A stretch of 64,000 bases of DNA from Chloroflexota bacterium (GTDB taxonomy: Bacteria; Chloroflexota; Anaerolineae; B4-G1), in NCBI GenBank assembly GCA_024232355.1, contig JAAEPW010000209.1:1-64000 (forward strand), written 5' to 3'. A program made the translations under genes and the position numbers. The notes beneath the pieces were generated by a model, which saw only the letters and a list, made by a program, of their open reading frames with translations, did no database searches and was not told the DNA's origin. Within the stretch, counting starts at the first letter, position 1; each line of letters begins with the position of its first letter. Below, in pieces: positions 30,978 through 40,649 of this stretch.

Positions 30978-33360
30978 GTACCAATTGGCGGCCGTGCTAC
31001 TTTTAGCGTGCTTGTTCGCCCAGACGATGGGGCACGCTTGCAACGCGTCCATTACCTTTGACGAAGGGCCGCACCTGGCCATCGGTTACGCGACCCTGCG
31101 CACCGGAGACCTGCGCGTGCAGCCGGTCCACATCCACCCACCCCTGGCAAACGTCATGGCCGCCGTCCCCCTGCTGCTCCAGACAGACCTGCCCGATCCC
31201 CGCACGATAGGCGGTTGGGACATTGCCAGCCTCTCTGCCATCAGTGACGCCATAGTCTGGCAGTACCCGTACCCCAGGCGGATGGCGGCAGCGTCCCGCT
31301 TTCCCATCATTATGATGACGCTGCTCCTGGGCGCGGTCGTCTTTCGCTGGGCCAGCGACCTCTTTGGACCGCGGGCGGGTCTGGTGGCGCTGGGCCTCTA
31401 TGCCTTTGACCCCAACGTGATCGCCCACGGCTCCCTAGTGACCACTGATATGGCCGTTGTGCTGTGGGGGACGTCGGCGCTCTTTCTCACCACTCGCTAT
31501 CTGCGCAGTTCCCGGTGGAAGTATGGAGCGGGCATAGGAATCATCCTGGGGCTGGCGATGGCGTCCAAGGTATCGGCCATCTCGCTTTTGCCACCCGTCG
31601 GTCTGTTGTTTTTGATGGGACCCCGGTCGCTGCCCTGGAGACGCCGCATCCTGGCCGTGGTGGGATGCATAGGCCTGGCCGCCCTGACTCTTTGGGCCGC
31701 CTACGGCTTTGAATTCCGTCCCATCCCCGGCTTTCCACTGCCGCTGCCGGCCGCCACACACCTGGAAATTTACCTTTCGCTGCAAGAACACTATCAGTTA
31801 GGCCATCCCTCTTTCCTGATGGGCCAAAACAGCGAACACGGTTGGTGGTACTATTTTCCCGTCGCCTTTGTCCTCAAGACGCCGCTGCCGACTCTACTTT
31901 TGATGATCGTTACAGGTCTGCAAGTTTGCAAGTCTGCAATACATCATCTCGATATTCCAGGGGGCTTGCATCGTAGCCGCGATTTCCATATCGCGCCCCC
32001 CTGCGAGGTATGGAAACCTCGTCTACATCCCCCCACTTTATTGGAAAGATACTCGGCAGGTTGGCAGCGGATTGCGCTTCGCTGGGGGCCGTTGGTCCTG
32101 TATCCTATCCTCTACGCCGCCTCGTCCCTGCTCAGCAGCGTCAACATCGGCTACCGTCACATGCTGCCCCTTCTGCCATTCCTATTCATCCTTATTTCGC
32201 AAATTGCAAATCACGCATTACGCGTCACTCGTCACGTTTTACGCATCACGTTTTACGCATTATTGATTTATTATCTCACCAGCACCCTGCGTCTCTTTCC
32301 CCACTACCTGCCCTACTTTAATTTGCTAGCCGGTGGCCCGGCGGGAGGCTATCGCTATCTGGTAGACTCGAACTTGGACTGGGGCCAAAATATGTGGCAG
32401 TTGCGCGATTGGATGGCCGAAAACGACGTCGAAAAGGTCTCTTACGCGCACTTTAGTCCCGACCGCCCCCAAGTGTACGGTATCCAGGCCGACTTTTTGC
32501 CGCCCGATCCTCGTGCCGTGCCCTTTGCGCCATTCGACCCCGCGCCCGGCGTTTATGCCATCGGCGCAACGGTGCTCCAGGGTGCATATGCGCCGGACGT
32601 CAACACCTATGCCTGGTTCCGCAGCCACGAGCCAGTGGCCCGGCTGGGACACGCGCTCTTTGTCTATGACGTCCCGCCGCGACCGTCGCCCGCCTGGATT
32701 GCTGTCTGCGCTGATCTGGCTCCACTGCTATCGTCGGAGGCGGTACGAACGAAATTCGGCAATCCCAACATGCGGGTGATCTGGCCAAACTGCGAGCAGA
32801 GTTGGGTTTACCATGCCGATGGAGAGCCGGGGGGGTACGTACTGTCTCCAGGTACAGAGATACCTCCAAGCGCGACGCTGGAAGCGGCAGCTCGCCAGCC
32901 TGACGGCAATCCCCTCTACGACGTGTACCGTGTCAGCCAAGGGCCGGTCCCCGGACATCTGACGGAAGGTGTGATGCTGGATGGCCCTCTGACCTTCCTG
33001 GGCTACCAAGCAGATACGAGCACGGTTCAACCTGACGACACGGTCGAATTGTGGACCTTTTGGAAGGTAGACGAGATACCGGACCGCCCGCTTTCGCTGA
33101 TGGCTCATCTGCTGGGGCCAGATGGAGTTCCCGTTGCCGTGGGAGATGGGTTGGGGCTATCGGTGGATCAATGGCAACCTGGCGACGTAATTGTCCAACG
33201 CCACCGGCTTTTGGTGCCAGAAGAAACATTGGCGGGCGAATATCAATTACAAACTGGGGCTTATTGGCTAGACTCGCTGGATCGTTGGCAAGCGCATTTG
33301 AACGATGGAACGTCCAGCGATCGAATTCTCTTGAACAAGATTGAGGTCAACAAGCCATAA
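30961..33360 (+). CDS. GT39-type glycosyltransferase, DE-H paralogue family, with repeat-derived loops
   Basis: The product has 799 residues and is one of five close paralogues in the window. Outer loop 1 has ITFDEGPHLAIGY and a later HPPLANVMAA, the conserved acid pair and HPP motif. SVNIGYRHMLPLLPF and DSNLDWGQNMWQLRDW are family hallmarks. The tail (about 670-790) is the shared beta-sandwich (LTFLGYQADTSTV, SLMAHLLGPDG, VDQWQPGDVIVQRH). Two loops are built from dispersed repeats: about residues 318-368 (31912-32060) and 416-435 (32210-32263), absent from the paralogues or different in them. The TTG at 30961 is preferred to the GTG at 30955 because AGGAG at 30951-30955 would overlap that GTG. 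The paralogue at 61585 also starts with TTG. Confidence 0.85.
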   Translation: MKKQTRYQLAAVLLLACLFAQTMGHACNASITFDEGPHLAIGYATLRTGDLRVQPVHIHPPLANVMAAVPLLLQTDLPDPRTIGGWDIASLSAISDAIVWQYPYPRRMAAASRFPIIMMTLLLGAVVFRWASDLFGPRAGLVALGLYAFDPNVIAHGSLVTTDMAVVLWGTSALFLTTRYLRSSRWKYGAGIGIILGLAMASKVSAISLLPPVGLLFLMGPRSLPWRRRILAVVGCIGLAALTLWAAYGFEFRPIPGFPLPLPAATHLEIYLSLQEHYQLGHPSFLMGQNSEHGWWYYFPVAFVLKTPLPTLLLMIVTGLQVCKSAIHHLDIPGGLHRSRDFHIAPPCEVWKPRLHPPTLLERYSAGWQRIALRWGPLVLYPILYAASSLLSSVNIGYRHMLPLLPFLFILISQIANHALRVTRHVLRITFYALLIYYLTSTLRLFPHYLPYFNLLAGGPAGGYRYLVDSNLDWGQNMWQLRDWMAENDVEKVSYAHFSPDRPQVYGIQADFLPPDPRAVPFAPFDPAPGVYAIGATVLQGAYAPDVNTYAWFRSHEPVARLGHALFVYDVPPRPSPAWIAVCADLAPLLSSEAVRTKFGNPNMRVIWPNCEQSWVYHADGEPGGYVLSPGTEIPPSATLEAAARQPDGNPLYDVYRVSQGPVPGHLTEGVMLDGPLTFLGYQADTSTVQPDDTVELWTFWKVDEIPDRPLSLMAHLLGPDGVPVAVGDGLGLSVDQWQPGDVIVQRHRLLVPEETLAGEYQLQTGAYWLDSLDRWQAHLNDGTSSDRILLNKIEVNKP
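31973..32026. repeat. Palindromic repeat family A, copy 2, inside a coding region
   Basis: GTAGCCGCGATTTCCATA at the left and TATGGAAACCTCGTCTAC at the right match the arms of the copy at 51710-51765. Just upstream, about 31912-31942, the TGCAAG/TGCAA sequence is itself a short tandem repeat. Together they encode an extra loop of about 50 residues, in frame. Confidence 0.8.
32210..32263 (+). repeat. ACGCATCACG-type short tandem repeat in coding DNA, copy 1
   Basis: Degenerate tandem units such as TCACGCATTACGCGTCACTC and ACGCATCACGTTTTACGCAT encode NHALRVTRHVLRITFYAL in a loop between membrane helices. Related tracts are at 60376-60398 and 62740-62787. Confidence 0.75.
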
Positions 33361-33391
33361 GAAACAAATGTGACGAGCAAGCAAAAAACGC

Positions 33392-35926
33392 CTATGGTTC
33401 CTTGGTTCCCACCTCGACCTTGTCTCCAGGTAACACGATTTGATCATCGGGCTGGGGCTGTCCATCGTGAGCAATCACCGACAGCCGTTTCTTTGTCTCC
33501 GAGTCATAGACCCCCACCACCACGCTATATGCGCCTGACGGTGCATTTTCCAGAGAAAGTGGAATGGCGTCAGATACGATTTCTCCGGAATCCCAATACG
33601 TAGTAGGATAGGACCACCGCCGGGGCATAGAATCATCCTGGGCTACCCGCAATCCGGTGTCTGGATCCAAGACGTGGACAAAGATCACATAATCGGTCTT
33701 TATCAGGTGTTCCGAGCGCCAGTGAAGCTTTAACGTCAGTTGAGCCTGCTCGCGTTGCAATTGGTACCCCAGCAGACGCAGTTCGTTCCCGAAAAGGGCA
33801 TTTACGCGGGTCGCATCCGGCGGGATTGGGAGAACGCAAGCGGACTCGTTCACAGCTACTCGCCCCACGATGACAGATTGATCTTGGGCCAATCCCGTTG
33901 CCGGGTCCACCAACATCAATGTGATAGAGTAGATATTGCCGGGCAATGACGGCGGGACCTGCAATGCGTAATGCCCCCATGCAACAGCATTAGCAGGCCA
34001 CTCTCCAGTCGGCCAATTCTCCGAGAGGGGAAATACTTGCTCATGGTGCGTTTCTCCGTCCGCTGCCAAGCTCAGTTTGACATTCCAATCTTGTCCAGGA
34101 GCTGTGATTGCGCCCCATCCTATTTGCACGTTCAAGGGTTGGCCCGGAATCAGACAGTCGGTTGGTGTGATGACCCGAATAAGGCCGATGCCGGGCGACA
34201 ATTCATTGGTCAGGATCAAGTCTCGTCCGGCCTGTGGGGCTGTGGGATAGACGAGGATACGTTCGTCCTCAAACTGGGGGGGAACTAGAAAGTAATGTCG
34301 CCAATGATCCAGCCGCAGAGGATGATTCGAGTTTTTGTGTAGGATAATGTACTTTACGTCATCTTGTACCAAGGTTGCCAATTGACGACTCACGTCGGTA
34401 TGTTCGGGCGGCTTGGTGCCGAACTCGCATAGGGCGTGCATCCAGGGGTGCTCGCTCAAATAATCAAAAATTCCTGGTGGAAAGCGGGACGTGTTCCCTT
34501 GCACGAGGGGATGTTGATGGGTAACCTGGGCCAGCATATACTTTTTGGAATCCACGGCACTCACGGGAAGGTTGAGCACAGCAAAATCACCAGACTCGGC
34601 AGACAACTGATGATAGAACTCGGATACGCTGGGGTGGCGAAGATCCATTGGAACAAGCAAGTACTCGAACAGAATGATTCCTCCCAGCAAGTATGGAACA
34701 GCAAAACTGGCACGGCCACCGCGTTGTCGGGCAAAAGCCAGCACCCGAGTGGTTCCATACGCTGCCAGCATTGCCATCGGCAGCGCCAGGAACATGGTAA
34801 AACGGTCAGGCAGACGTACAAGACGCACCACGTACAGCCGAGCCGCCAGACGGTAAGGCATTGGCACACCGGGATAAACCTGACCATTGAAACGTAGAAC
34901 CGGCCCTAGCGCCAGCAAGATCATTGTGATCGCCATCGCTATCCAGGGCAGACTAATCCGACGAGCTTTGTACACCCCAAAAAGAGCCAAAGCCATCACA
35001 GTCACACCAATGTAAGCAGAGAAACGGCGAGCATGAGGGCGGTTCGCATAATAGCGATCGTAGGCGGGCCTGGTTAGGGACTCTAGCACCGGATGAGAAG
35101 CGCTGGGAGTTAGATAGGCCAACAAGTCAGTTTGCAGGCTCACTTCCTCATCCTCTCGCAGTAAATCGGTTGACGTGGTGCTCTGCTGGCGTATCAGCAT
35201 CAGGGCAGGCGGGGCAAGAGCCAAAACTGTAATGCTGCCAGCGATCATCAAGGCCGGAACCCATCGCTGGCGCAAAGTGACCTTGTTGGGCAAGGTGCAG
35301 ATCAAATAGACACTTGCCATAATGGCGGCAGGTATTAACAATTGCCAGCGAGTATAACCGACCAGCGCCAAAAACACGCCTGTCAGCACAGCATGCTGCC
35401 GTTTTCCTTGACGCACAGTCCGAATCAAGAACAGCAGAAAAATAGGAATCCACAGAGTGCTGATCAGATTGGGGTGGTCCAATTGAGACAAACGAAAAGG
35501 CCAACACTGATAAGTCAAACCGGCCAGGAAGGCTGCTCGTCTATCATTCGTCAGTTCATAGGCCAACAAAAAAGCCGCCAATCCGCACAAGGCCAAGTTG
35601 ATGAGAATGGAAAAATTATAAGCAGCAAACCCACCTACCAAAGGTTCCAATATCCGCCAGGTGACAATGCTCATCCAGGCAAAATTATGATAGACCAAAC
35701 TTAGACCGGAGGGATGATACAAATAAGATGTGTAATAGGGCGATTGACCGGTGCTCAACGCCCGCTTTGCCCACCAGCCATTCCAATAGTGAAGATAAGT
35801 ATCCTGAGAACCACCTGGGAGATGTGCGTTGACGTCAAGTATCAGAGGCCAAGTCATCCCTACGGCGATGACGAGATAAATTAGTAGGACGATCACAATG
35901 ATCCAGTTCTTGCGTGACATGGTCAT
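33392..35926 (-). CDS. Large polytopic glycosyltransferase-like membrane protein with beta-sandwich tail
   Basis: The product has 844 residues. About eleven helices fill residues 8-430. GGSQDTYLHYWNGWW in outer loop 1 and YLYHPSGLSLVYHNFAWMSI resemble uncharacterised GT-C-like membrane proteins. A soluble region with FAVLNLPVSAVDSKKYMLAQ follows. Two beta-sandwich units close the protein (from about 590 and 710; LRLLGYQLQREQAQL, YVIFVHVLDPDTG, SYPTTYWDSGEIVSD). TAGAAT lies immediately before the ATG at 35926 and TTCACT 16 bases further up, so transcription may start near the second ATG (35920), giving a leaderless message. The gene is convergent with the operon ending at 33360 (31-base gap) and divergent from the gene at 36053. 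Substrate unknown. Confidence 0.8.
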   Translation of the reverse strand: MTMSRKNWIIVIVLLIYLVIAVGMTWPLILDVNAHLPGGSQDTYLHYWNGWWAKRALSTGQSPYYTSYLYHPSGLSLVYHNFAWMSIVTWRILEPLVGGFAAYNFSILINLALCGLAAFLLAYELTNDRRAAFLAGLTYQCWPFRLSQLDHPNLISTLWIPIFLLFLIRTVRQGKRQHAVLTGVFLALVGYTRWQLLIPAAIMASVYLICTLPNKVTLRQRWVPALMIAGSITVLALAPPALMLIRQQSTTSTDLLREDEEVSLQTDLLAYLTPSASHPVLESLTRPAYDRYYANRPHARRFSAYIGVTVMALALFGVYKARRISLPWIAMAITMILLALGPVLRFNGQVYPGVPMPYRLAARLYVVRLVRLPDRFTMFLALPMAMLAAYGTTRVLAFARQRGGRASFAVPYLLGGIILFEYLLVPMDLRHPSVSEFYHQLSAESGDFAVLNLPVSAVDSKKYMLAQVTHQHPLVQGNTSRFPPGIFDYLSEHPWMHALCEFGTKPPEHTDVSRQLATLVQDDVKYIILHKNSNHPLRLDHWRHYFLVPPQFEDERILVYPTAPQAGRDLILTNELSPGIGLIRVITPTDCLIPGQPLNVQIGWGAITAPGQDWNVKLSLAADGETHHEQVFPLSENWPTGEWPANAVAWGHYALQVPPSLPGNIYSITLMLVDPATGLAQDQSVIVGRVAVNESACVLPIPPDATRVNALFGNELRLLGYQLQREQAQLTLKLHWRSEHLIKTDYVIFVHVLDPDTGLRVAQDDSMPRRWSYPTTYWDSGEIVSDAIPLSLENAPSGAYSVVVGVYDSETKKRLSVIAHDGQPQPDDQIVLPGDKVEVGTKEP

Positions 35927-35979
35927 ATTCTACCATTTTCGGGGGAAAAGTGAATTCACATCGCTCCAAACTGCAAAGT

Positions 35980-36007
35980 TTGACTTTTGCTTACAGCATG
36001 AGATAAT
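35980..36007 (+). promoter_or_regulatory. Possible promoter for the GT39 gene at 36053
   Basis: TTGACT (35980-35985), 16 bases, GATAAT (36002-36007), 45 bases before the ATG. Confidence 0.45.
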
Positions 36008-36052
36008 CTTGCACTGCTACAATCAACATTGTCATTTCATTGCCCGAGCAAG

Positions 36053-38461
36053 ATGGATTTTCCAAACATGTCTGACAACCCAAAGAGAATGCCGCTAAAC
36101 AATTGGCAACGGTTGATCATCGTCGCGCTGCTAGGCGTCTTTTTCACCCAGGCAGTGACAACCATACCGCAGTTATCACTGACCGCCGATGAACCGGTCG
36201 AAATGGGGGCCGGATACGCCTTCCTGCGCAGTGGCGACTTGCGCATGGCCGTCCCGGTCCAACATCCGCCGCTGATGCAAGAGCTTATGGCGCTGCCGTT
36301 GCTGCTGCAACCCGGTCCGGAACTGGAAACGCTAGATGGATGGAATACGGCCGAGATGGCTCGCTACGCTCCCGCTTTTGTCGCCTGGTACGGGGACGCG
36401 CTCGACGCGGCCACCTTTGCGGCGCGCATGGTCATAGTTTGGATAGCACTGCTGTGGGCTGCCTTTCTCTTCCGCTGGGCCGCCGACTGGTTTGGCCCTT
36501 GGGGTGGGATCGCGGCGCTAACCCTGTTCGTCTTTGACCCCAACATTCTGGCCCACGCCACCCTGGCAACCAACGACGTCGGGTTTGCGACCTTTAGCTT
36601 TATCACTATATTTGCAGTCACACGGCTCTTGTCCCGTCGCTCTCTCCGGGTGGGAAAAAAATCCTGGCAATATCTGATACTGGCAGGACTGGCGCTGGGA
36701 GGCAGTCTGGGCAGCAAATCCTCTGGCTTTTTCACTGTATTGGTGTTGGCAACACTGTTTCCGTTGGCAGCGTTGCTTGGCAATGTCAACAAAGGACGCG
36801 CCCGCCGGGTCGCAGGCGCGATTTTTCAACTGACCCTTATCCTATTTTTGGGAGTGCTGGTGCTCTGGGCGATCTATGGATTCGACTTTCGACCCGTTGA
36901 AGGGGGGCGTCTTGCCGTTCCACTGGCGACGCAGTGGGAGGTCTGGCGCGAGATGCGCGCTCACCTTGACACAGGGCACACCGGTTACTTGATAGGCCAG
37001 ATTCGCGATACTGGTTGGTTGACGTATTATCCCTGGGCTGTTGCGCTCAAGACCCCTCCCCTGACCCTGATGTTACTGGTGATCGGGTTGGTGGCGGCGG
37101 CAGCGGCAGGGCCTCGGCGCTGGCTGACGCAACTGTCATTATGGATATATCTAGGTGGTTACACCTCGGCCACGCTGTTGAGCAGCATCAATATTGGCTA
37201 TAGGTTCCTGTTGCCCATGTTGCCCTTTGGCTTTATCCTCATTGCCGGGCTGTTCCGCGATGGGATTCCATGGCTGCGCCAGCCCGTGCTTCGATGGGGG
37301 AGTTGGACGGTGCTCGTGTTGTCCGGCATTCTCGTGGCCGCGAGCCTGCATCCCCATTACCTGATCTATTTCAACCGCCTGGCAGGCGGCCCGACAGGCG
37401 GACACCACTACCTGGTGGACTCGAATATTGACTGGGGCCAGTCGTTCAAGGCGCTAAAAAAATATCTGGACGAACGAGAAATTGATCAGGTATGGTTGAG
37501 CTATTATACTTATGCTGACCCGGCACTTTATTCCATTCGTTACCAACCCATTGCCCCTTCACCCAACGCGCCTCCCGTACTCCCCTCTCGATTCGCCCCC
37601 GCGCCTGGGGTCTATGTCATTGGCGCGACCACATTACAGGGCGTGATGGTGGTGGATCCAGACAACTATGATTGGTTCCGTCATCGGGAGCCACTTGGGC
37701 GTCCGGGGACTGCTCTGTTCGTCTACCAGGTCGCCCCACTTGACGAACCACCAGGCTGGCTGGCACAGTGTACAACACCCGTGGCACCTCTCACTCCCGA
37801 GGCGGTGGAAGAAGGATTTGGCCGCAACGGGCTGCGGATGGTCTACTTTGACTGTACTACTGCATGGTTATATCCAAACGGCGGCGATTCGCCTGGATGG
37901 TACGCGCTGTTTCGAGACACAGCGCGCAGCGACGACCCGTTCATCCAGACCCGTTTAGCAGGAAAAGCGCCAAGTTACGAACAGCGCTGGACAGGGACGC
38001 TGCCACCTTTTGCCATCTATGAACATGTCTCCCAGCCCATATTTCCTCTCTCAATGCCCGACGACCCTATCCAGATTGGGCATTTGACCTTTCTGGGGCA
38101 CACAAGCACTGTCTTATCCTCCGCGCGGCCAGGCCAGACCATCGACATGGAAACTTGGTGGCGAGTGGACAGTTTGTCACAGCGTCCCCTCTCGATCATG
38201 ATGCACTTGATAGGGCCGGGAGGTGTCCCCGTCGTCGTGGGCGATGGCCTGGGAGTTCCCATCGAACAGTGGCAGATCGGTGATGTGATCGTTCAACGGC
38301 ATACACTGGTGCTGCCAGCAGATGCACCGGCAGGTGAGTACATCCCGATGACGGGCGTCTATTGGCTCGACACTGTGGAGCGATGGCCTGTCGAGAGGGC
38401 CGGAGAGTCAATCGGCGATCACCTGACGTTACCAACGATCCCCGTGACAGCAGAAAAATAG
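36053..38461 (+). CDS. GT39-type glycosyltransferase, DE-H paralogue family
   Basis: The product has 802 residues. Outer loop 1 LTADEPVEMGAGYAFLRSGD and QHPPLMQELMALP carry the acid pair and HPP motif. SINIGYRFLLPMLPFGF and DSNIDWGQSFKALKKYLDE match the paralogues at 30961, 51811, 54185 and 61585. There are eleven or so helices to residue 460, a soluble middle, then the shared beta-sandwich (LTFLGHTSTVLSSARPGQ, IEQWQIGDVIVQRH). The ATG at 36053 is preferred to a TTG at 36029; the ribosome site is weak (GAGCAAG). The gene stands alone between a divergent promoter and a strong bidirectional terminator. Sugar donor would be a polyprenyl-linked sugar; acceptor unknown. Confidence 0.87.
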   Translation: MDFPNMSDNPKRMPLNNWQRLIIVALLGVFFTQAVTTIPQLSLTADEPVEMGAGYAFLRSGDLRMAVPVQHPPLMQELMALPLLLQPGPELETLDGWNTAEMARYAPAFVAWYGDALDAATFAARMVIVWIALLWAAFLFRWAADWFGPWGGIAALTLFVFDPNILAHATLATNDVGFATFSFITIFAVTRLLSRRSLRVGKKSWQYLILAGLALGGSLGSKSSGFFTVLVLATLFPLAALLGNVNKGRARRVAGAIFQLTLILFLGVLVLWAIYGFDFRPVEGGRLAVPLATQWEVWREMRAHLDTGHTGYLIGQIRDTGWLTYYPWAVALKTPPLTLMLLVIGLVAAAAAGPRRWLTQLSLWIYLGGYTSATLLSSINIGYRFLLPMLPFGFILIAGLFRDGIPWLRQPVLRWGSWTVLVLSGILVAASLHPHYLIYFNRLAGGPTGGHHYLVDSNIDWGQSFKALKKYLDEREIDQVWLSYYTYADPALYSIRYQPIAPSPNAPPVLPSRFAPAPGVYVIGATTLQGVMVVDPDNYDWFRHREPLGRPGTALFVYQVAPLDEPPGWLAQCTTPVAPLTPEAVEEGFGRNGLRMVYFDCTTAWLYPNGGDSPGWYALFRDTARSDDPFIQTRLAGKAPSYEQRWTGTLPPFAIYEHVSQPIFPLSMPDDPIQIGHLTFLGHTSTVLSSARPGQTIDMETWWRVDSLSQRPLSIMMHLIGPGGVPVVVGDGLGVPIEQWQIGDVIVQRHTLVLPADAPAGEYIPMTGVYWLDTVERWPVERAGESIGDHLTLPTIPVTAEK

Positions 38462-38479
38462 CAAGTCATCACAACGAAA

Positions 38480-38513
38480 AAAGCCCCCGCTTTGAGCAAA
38501 AAGCGGGGGCTTT
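38480..38513. terminator. Bidirectional intrinsic terminator
   Basis: AAAGCCCCCGCTTT and AAAGCGGGGGCTTT make a perfect 14-bp stem with a 6-nt loop between two convergent genes. On the minus strand it runs into TTTTTT, on the plus strand into CTTTAT, so it can serve both the GT39 gene (stop at 38461) and the secreted-protein gene (stop at 38529). Confidence 0.85.
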
Positions 38514-38528
38514 ATAATCGTTCGTTCT

Positions 38529-39665
38529 CTACTGCGTAGTGAATTCTTGCACGTTTGAAACCCAGAGTTCGCAACTTGTGCCGGAATAACCCCGTGATAC
38601 AACAAAGTACTCATAAGTGGTATCTGGTTGCAAGCCCATGATGGATATGCTGTGAGGATTTTCTGATCCCTCGTCCACTTCTGTCCACTGCCATGAACCC
38701 TCTGACCGGTTGACAAGAGGCAAGTAAATGACATGCGCAAGCAAAGTCCCTGGAGGGGTAGTAGATTCACTAGAAACACGGCGATAATAAACCTGGTTCA
38801 TCGTATCAGCGGGGTCTGTGTGCCAAACTACCGTGACCATCGTAGGTCCAGCCGTATATGACGGAGTACCGACGAATCCACCCGTGTTGACGACCCGGTT
38901 ATCAGGATCATCAAGCAAGTCGCCCGACCACGCGACACTCTGGAAAGAACCCGTGTCCCAGTGGATTTTGTGTGAGACCCCACCACGGGCATCGGCATAC
39001 AAAAAGACGACGATTTCATCATCCAATGCCTCGGCAGTTACCTCGAGACGTCCAAAGTCATCAGTATACTCTGTGTGAGAAGTTCCCCATACCATCGTGC
39101 TGGGCCAATTGTGAACGGCTGGGTCATTTTCCGAATCTGGATGCCAGCCAGTTGGTTCTATGCCTACTTTGAGGTCCGCCAACCAGTCAGCATCTTCTTT
39201 TTGCCTGGAATACCCGTGCATTGTGAACTTGTACGAGTGGCAAGGATCGACACCGGTGATGACTTGATACAAGCCAGCGACCTGACGCCCCGAGTCTGAA
39301 AAGGCACGTATCTTGACAGATTCATCACCAGAATGTGCAGTGTCATCTGGATCGCAATCTACAATGTCCGTACCATTCAGGAACCATAGCCGCCAATCCT
39401 GAGTATCGTTTATATCGTTGCCGGCAGGGATCAAAGCACCAGGCGGATAAGAACTATCGTAGCGTTCATGAAAATAGTACCAGTAGCCATTGTCAAAGTC
39501 GGGATTATGCAAAGAGGAACTAGCAGTGACCGCATCGTTGCCCGCCCAACTGGCAGGAATAGTATTTTGGTCGGCGTGAACAAAAGTGAATGTGGCAATG
39601 GATGCAAGGAATCCCAACACCACCAACACAGCCACTGGACCCAAGCGTAGAAATGGGGACTTCAT
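38529..39665 (-). CDS. Secreted protein with YLPLV motif and fibronectin-III-like end
   Basis: The product has 378 residues. A Sec signal is clear (LGPVAVLVVLGFLASIATFT then VHA). The mature part begins with a jelly-roll-like, aromatic-rich region (DNGYWYYFHERYDS, GVDPCHSYKFTMHGYSRQKE) resembling a carbohydrate-binding or discoidin-type domain. Near residue 310 VIYLPLVNRS is a signature seen in many Chloroflexota exported proteins. The last 60 residues (SIMGLQPDTTYEYFVVSRG) follow a fibronectin type III pattern. No catalytic motif is visible; surface binding is inferred. The ATG at 39665 has GAGGAGGG seven bases upstream. It is monocistronic and convergent with the GT39 gene, ending at the shared terminator. 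Confidence 0.75.
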   Translation of the reverse strand: MKSPFLRLGPVAVLVVLGFLASIATFTFVHADQNTIPASWAGNDAVTASSSLHNPDFDNGYWYYFHERYDSSYPPGALIPAGNDINDTQDWRLWFLNGTDIVDCDPDDTAHSGDESVKIRAFSDSGRQVAGLYQVITGVDPCHSYKFTMHGYSRQKEDADWLADLKVGIEPTGWHPDSENDPAVHNWPSTMVWGTSHTEYTDDFGRLEVTAEALDDEIVVFLYADARGGVSHKIHWDTGSFQSVAWSGDLLDDPDNRVVNTGGFVGTPSYTAGPTMVTVVWHTDPADTMNQVYYRRVSSESTTPPGTLLAHVIYLPLVNRSEGSWQWTEVDEGSENPHSISIMGLQPDTTYEYFVVSRGYSGTSCELWVSNVQEFTTQ

Positions 39666-39909
39666 ATTAAAACCCTCCTCAAGGTGTTTGTTTTTTGGGA
39701 TCGGCACAAAGTATGCCCAGTTTGTTTCATTTATGCCAAGTCCCTTTTTGGAAGAGCAGTATAAATGAAAAGAGACCAAGTGTCAAGAAACTTGAGGCTC
39801 AGATGGACAGCCATATTCCTCTGATTCGCCAAGAGATTATGAGAAATTGTTGTTGTGGACAGAGTCATCCTGTACCCAGTTGTGAACCAGACCATTTTCA
39901 CGTTGTACG

Positions 39910-39938
39910 TTGACCGACAAGTGCAATCATGGTATGAT
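39910..39938 (+). promoter_or_regulatory. Promoter for the DUF4956-CotH-VTC operon
   Basis: TTGACC (39910-39915), 17-base spacer, TATGAT (39933-39938). GGAGGT precedes the first ATG at 39978. It is the only strong promoter seen for the following 10 kb of six tightly packed genes. Confidence 0.7.
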
Positions 39939-39977
39939 TGCCACTCTGAATTTTTCCGGGGTTTGGAGGTTATTTAC

Positions 39978-40649
39978 ATGGGAAATCTAGTTGCGTCAGC
40001 GCCACTCTCGCGTGGCGCACTTTTATTTAATTTGGGCATTGGGTTGATACTGTCGCTTCTGGTAGCCTGGTATTATGAGCATTACAGTCAATCGTTGTCA
40101 AACCGGCGCAAATTTGCGCAATTGTTGCCCGTGCTCACACTCACGACGGCGATCGTGATCTCGATCGTCAAATCGTCATTGGCGCTCTCACTGGGACTAG
40201 TTGGTGCCCTTTCTATCGTCAGGTTTCGCACGGCGATCAAAGAACCAGAAGAGTTGATTTTCTTGTTCATCGCCATCGCCATTGGCCTGGGTGTCGGCGC
40301 CGACCAACGTTGGCTGACAGTCGTTGGCACCGCGGTCGTTTTGGGGTACATGGCGGCGCGTACGCTCATCACACGCAAGCCACAGGTCAGCAACCTATAC
40401 CTCAACGTGATGGTCAAAGAAGACGAGGAACAAGATTCCCTCTTTAGTCAGATCAATGATCGTCTGCTAGAATACGCAAGTGTGATAGATTTCCGACGCC
40501 TCGACAGTCGTGATGGCATTTTGCAACTCACGTATTTCATTCATTGTCACACCCCACAAACGCTCAGCGACATCATTGACGATCTCAAACGTCACTTTTC
40601 TATCCACGAGATCAGCTTTATCCAACAGGATCAAGTGTTGGGAGGATAA
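39978..40649 (+). CDS. DUF4956 domain membrane protein
   Basis: The product has 223 residues. Three to four helices lie in residues 12-125, with the DUF4956 signature LSIVRFRTAIKEPEELIFLF and LGVGADQRWL. The C-terminal 90 residues (NLYLNVMVKEDEEQDSLFSQ onward) form a soluble, probably cytoplasmic alpha/beta domain. DUF4956 proteins are repeatedly found beside VTC-domain and CotH genes, and here all three share one operon. Function is unknown; a channel or regulatory membrane partner is possible. The ATG at 39978 has GGAGGT seven bases upstream; 41 upstream in-frame codons are rejected. The stop abuts the next GTG start. Confidence 0.88.
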   Translation: MGNLVASAPLSRGALLFNLGIGLILSLLVAWYYEHYSQSLSNRRKFAQLLPVLTLTTAIVISIVKSSLALSLGLVGALSIVRFRTAIKEPEELIFLFIAIAIGLGVGADQRWLTVVGTAVVLGYMAARTLITRKPQVSNLYLNVMVKEDEEQDSLFSQINDRLLEYASVIDFRRLDSRDGILQLTYFIHCHTPQTLSDIIDDLKRHFSIHEISFIQQDQVLGG

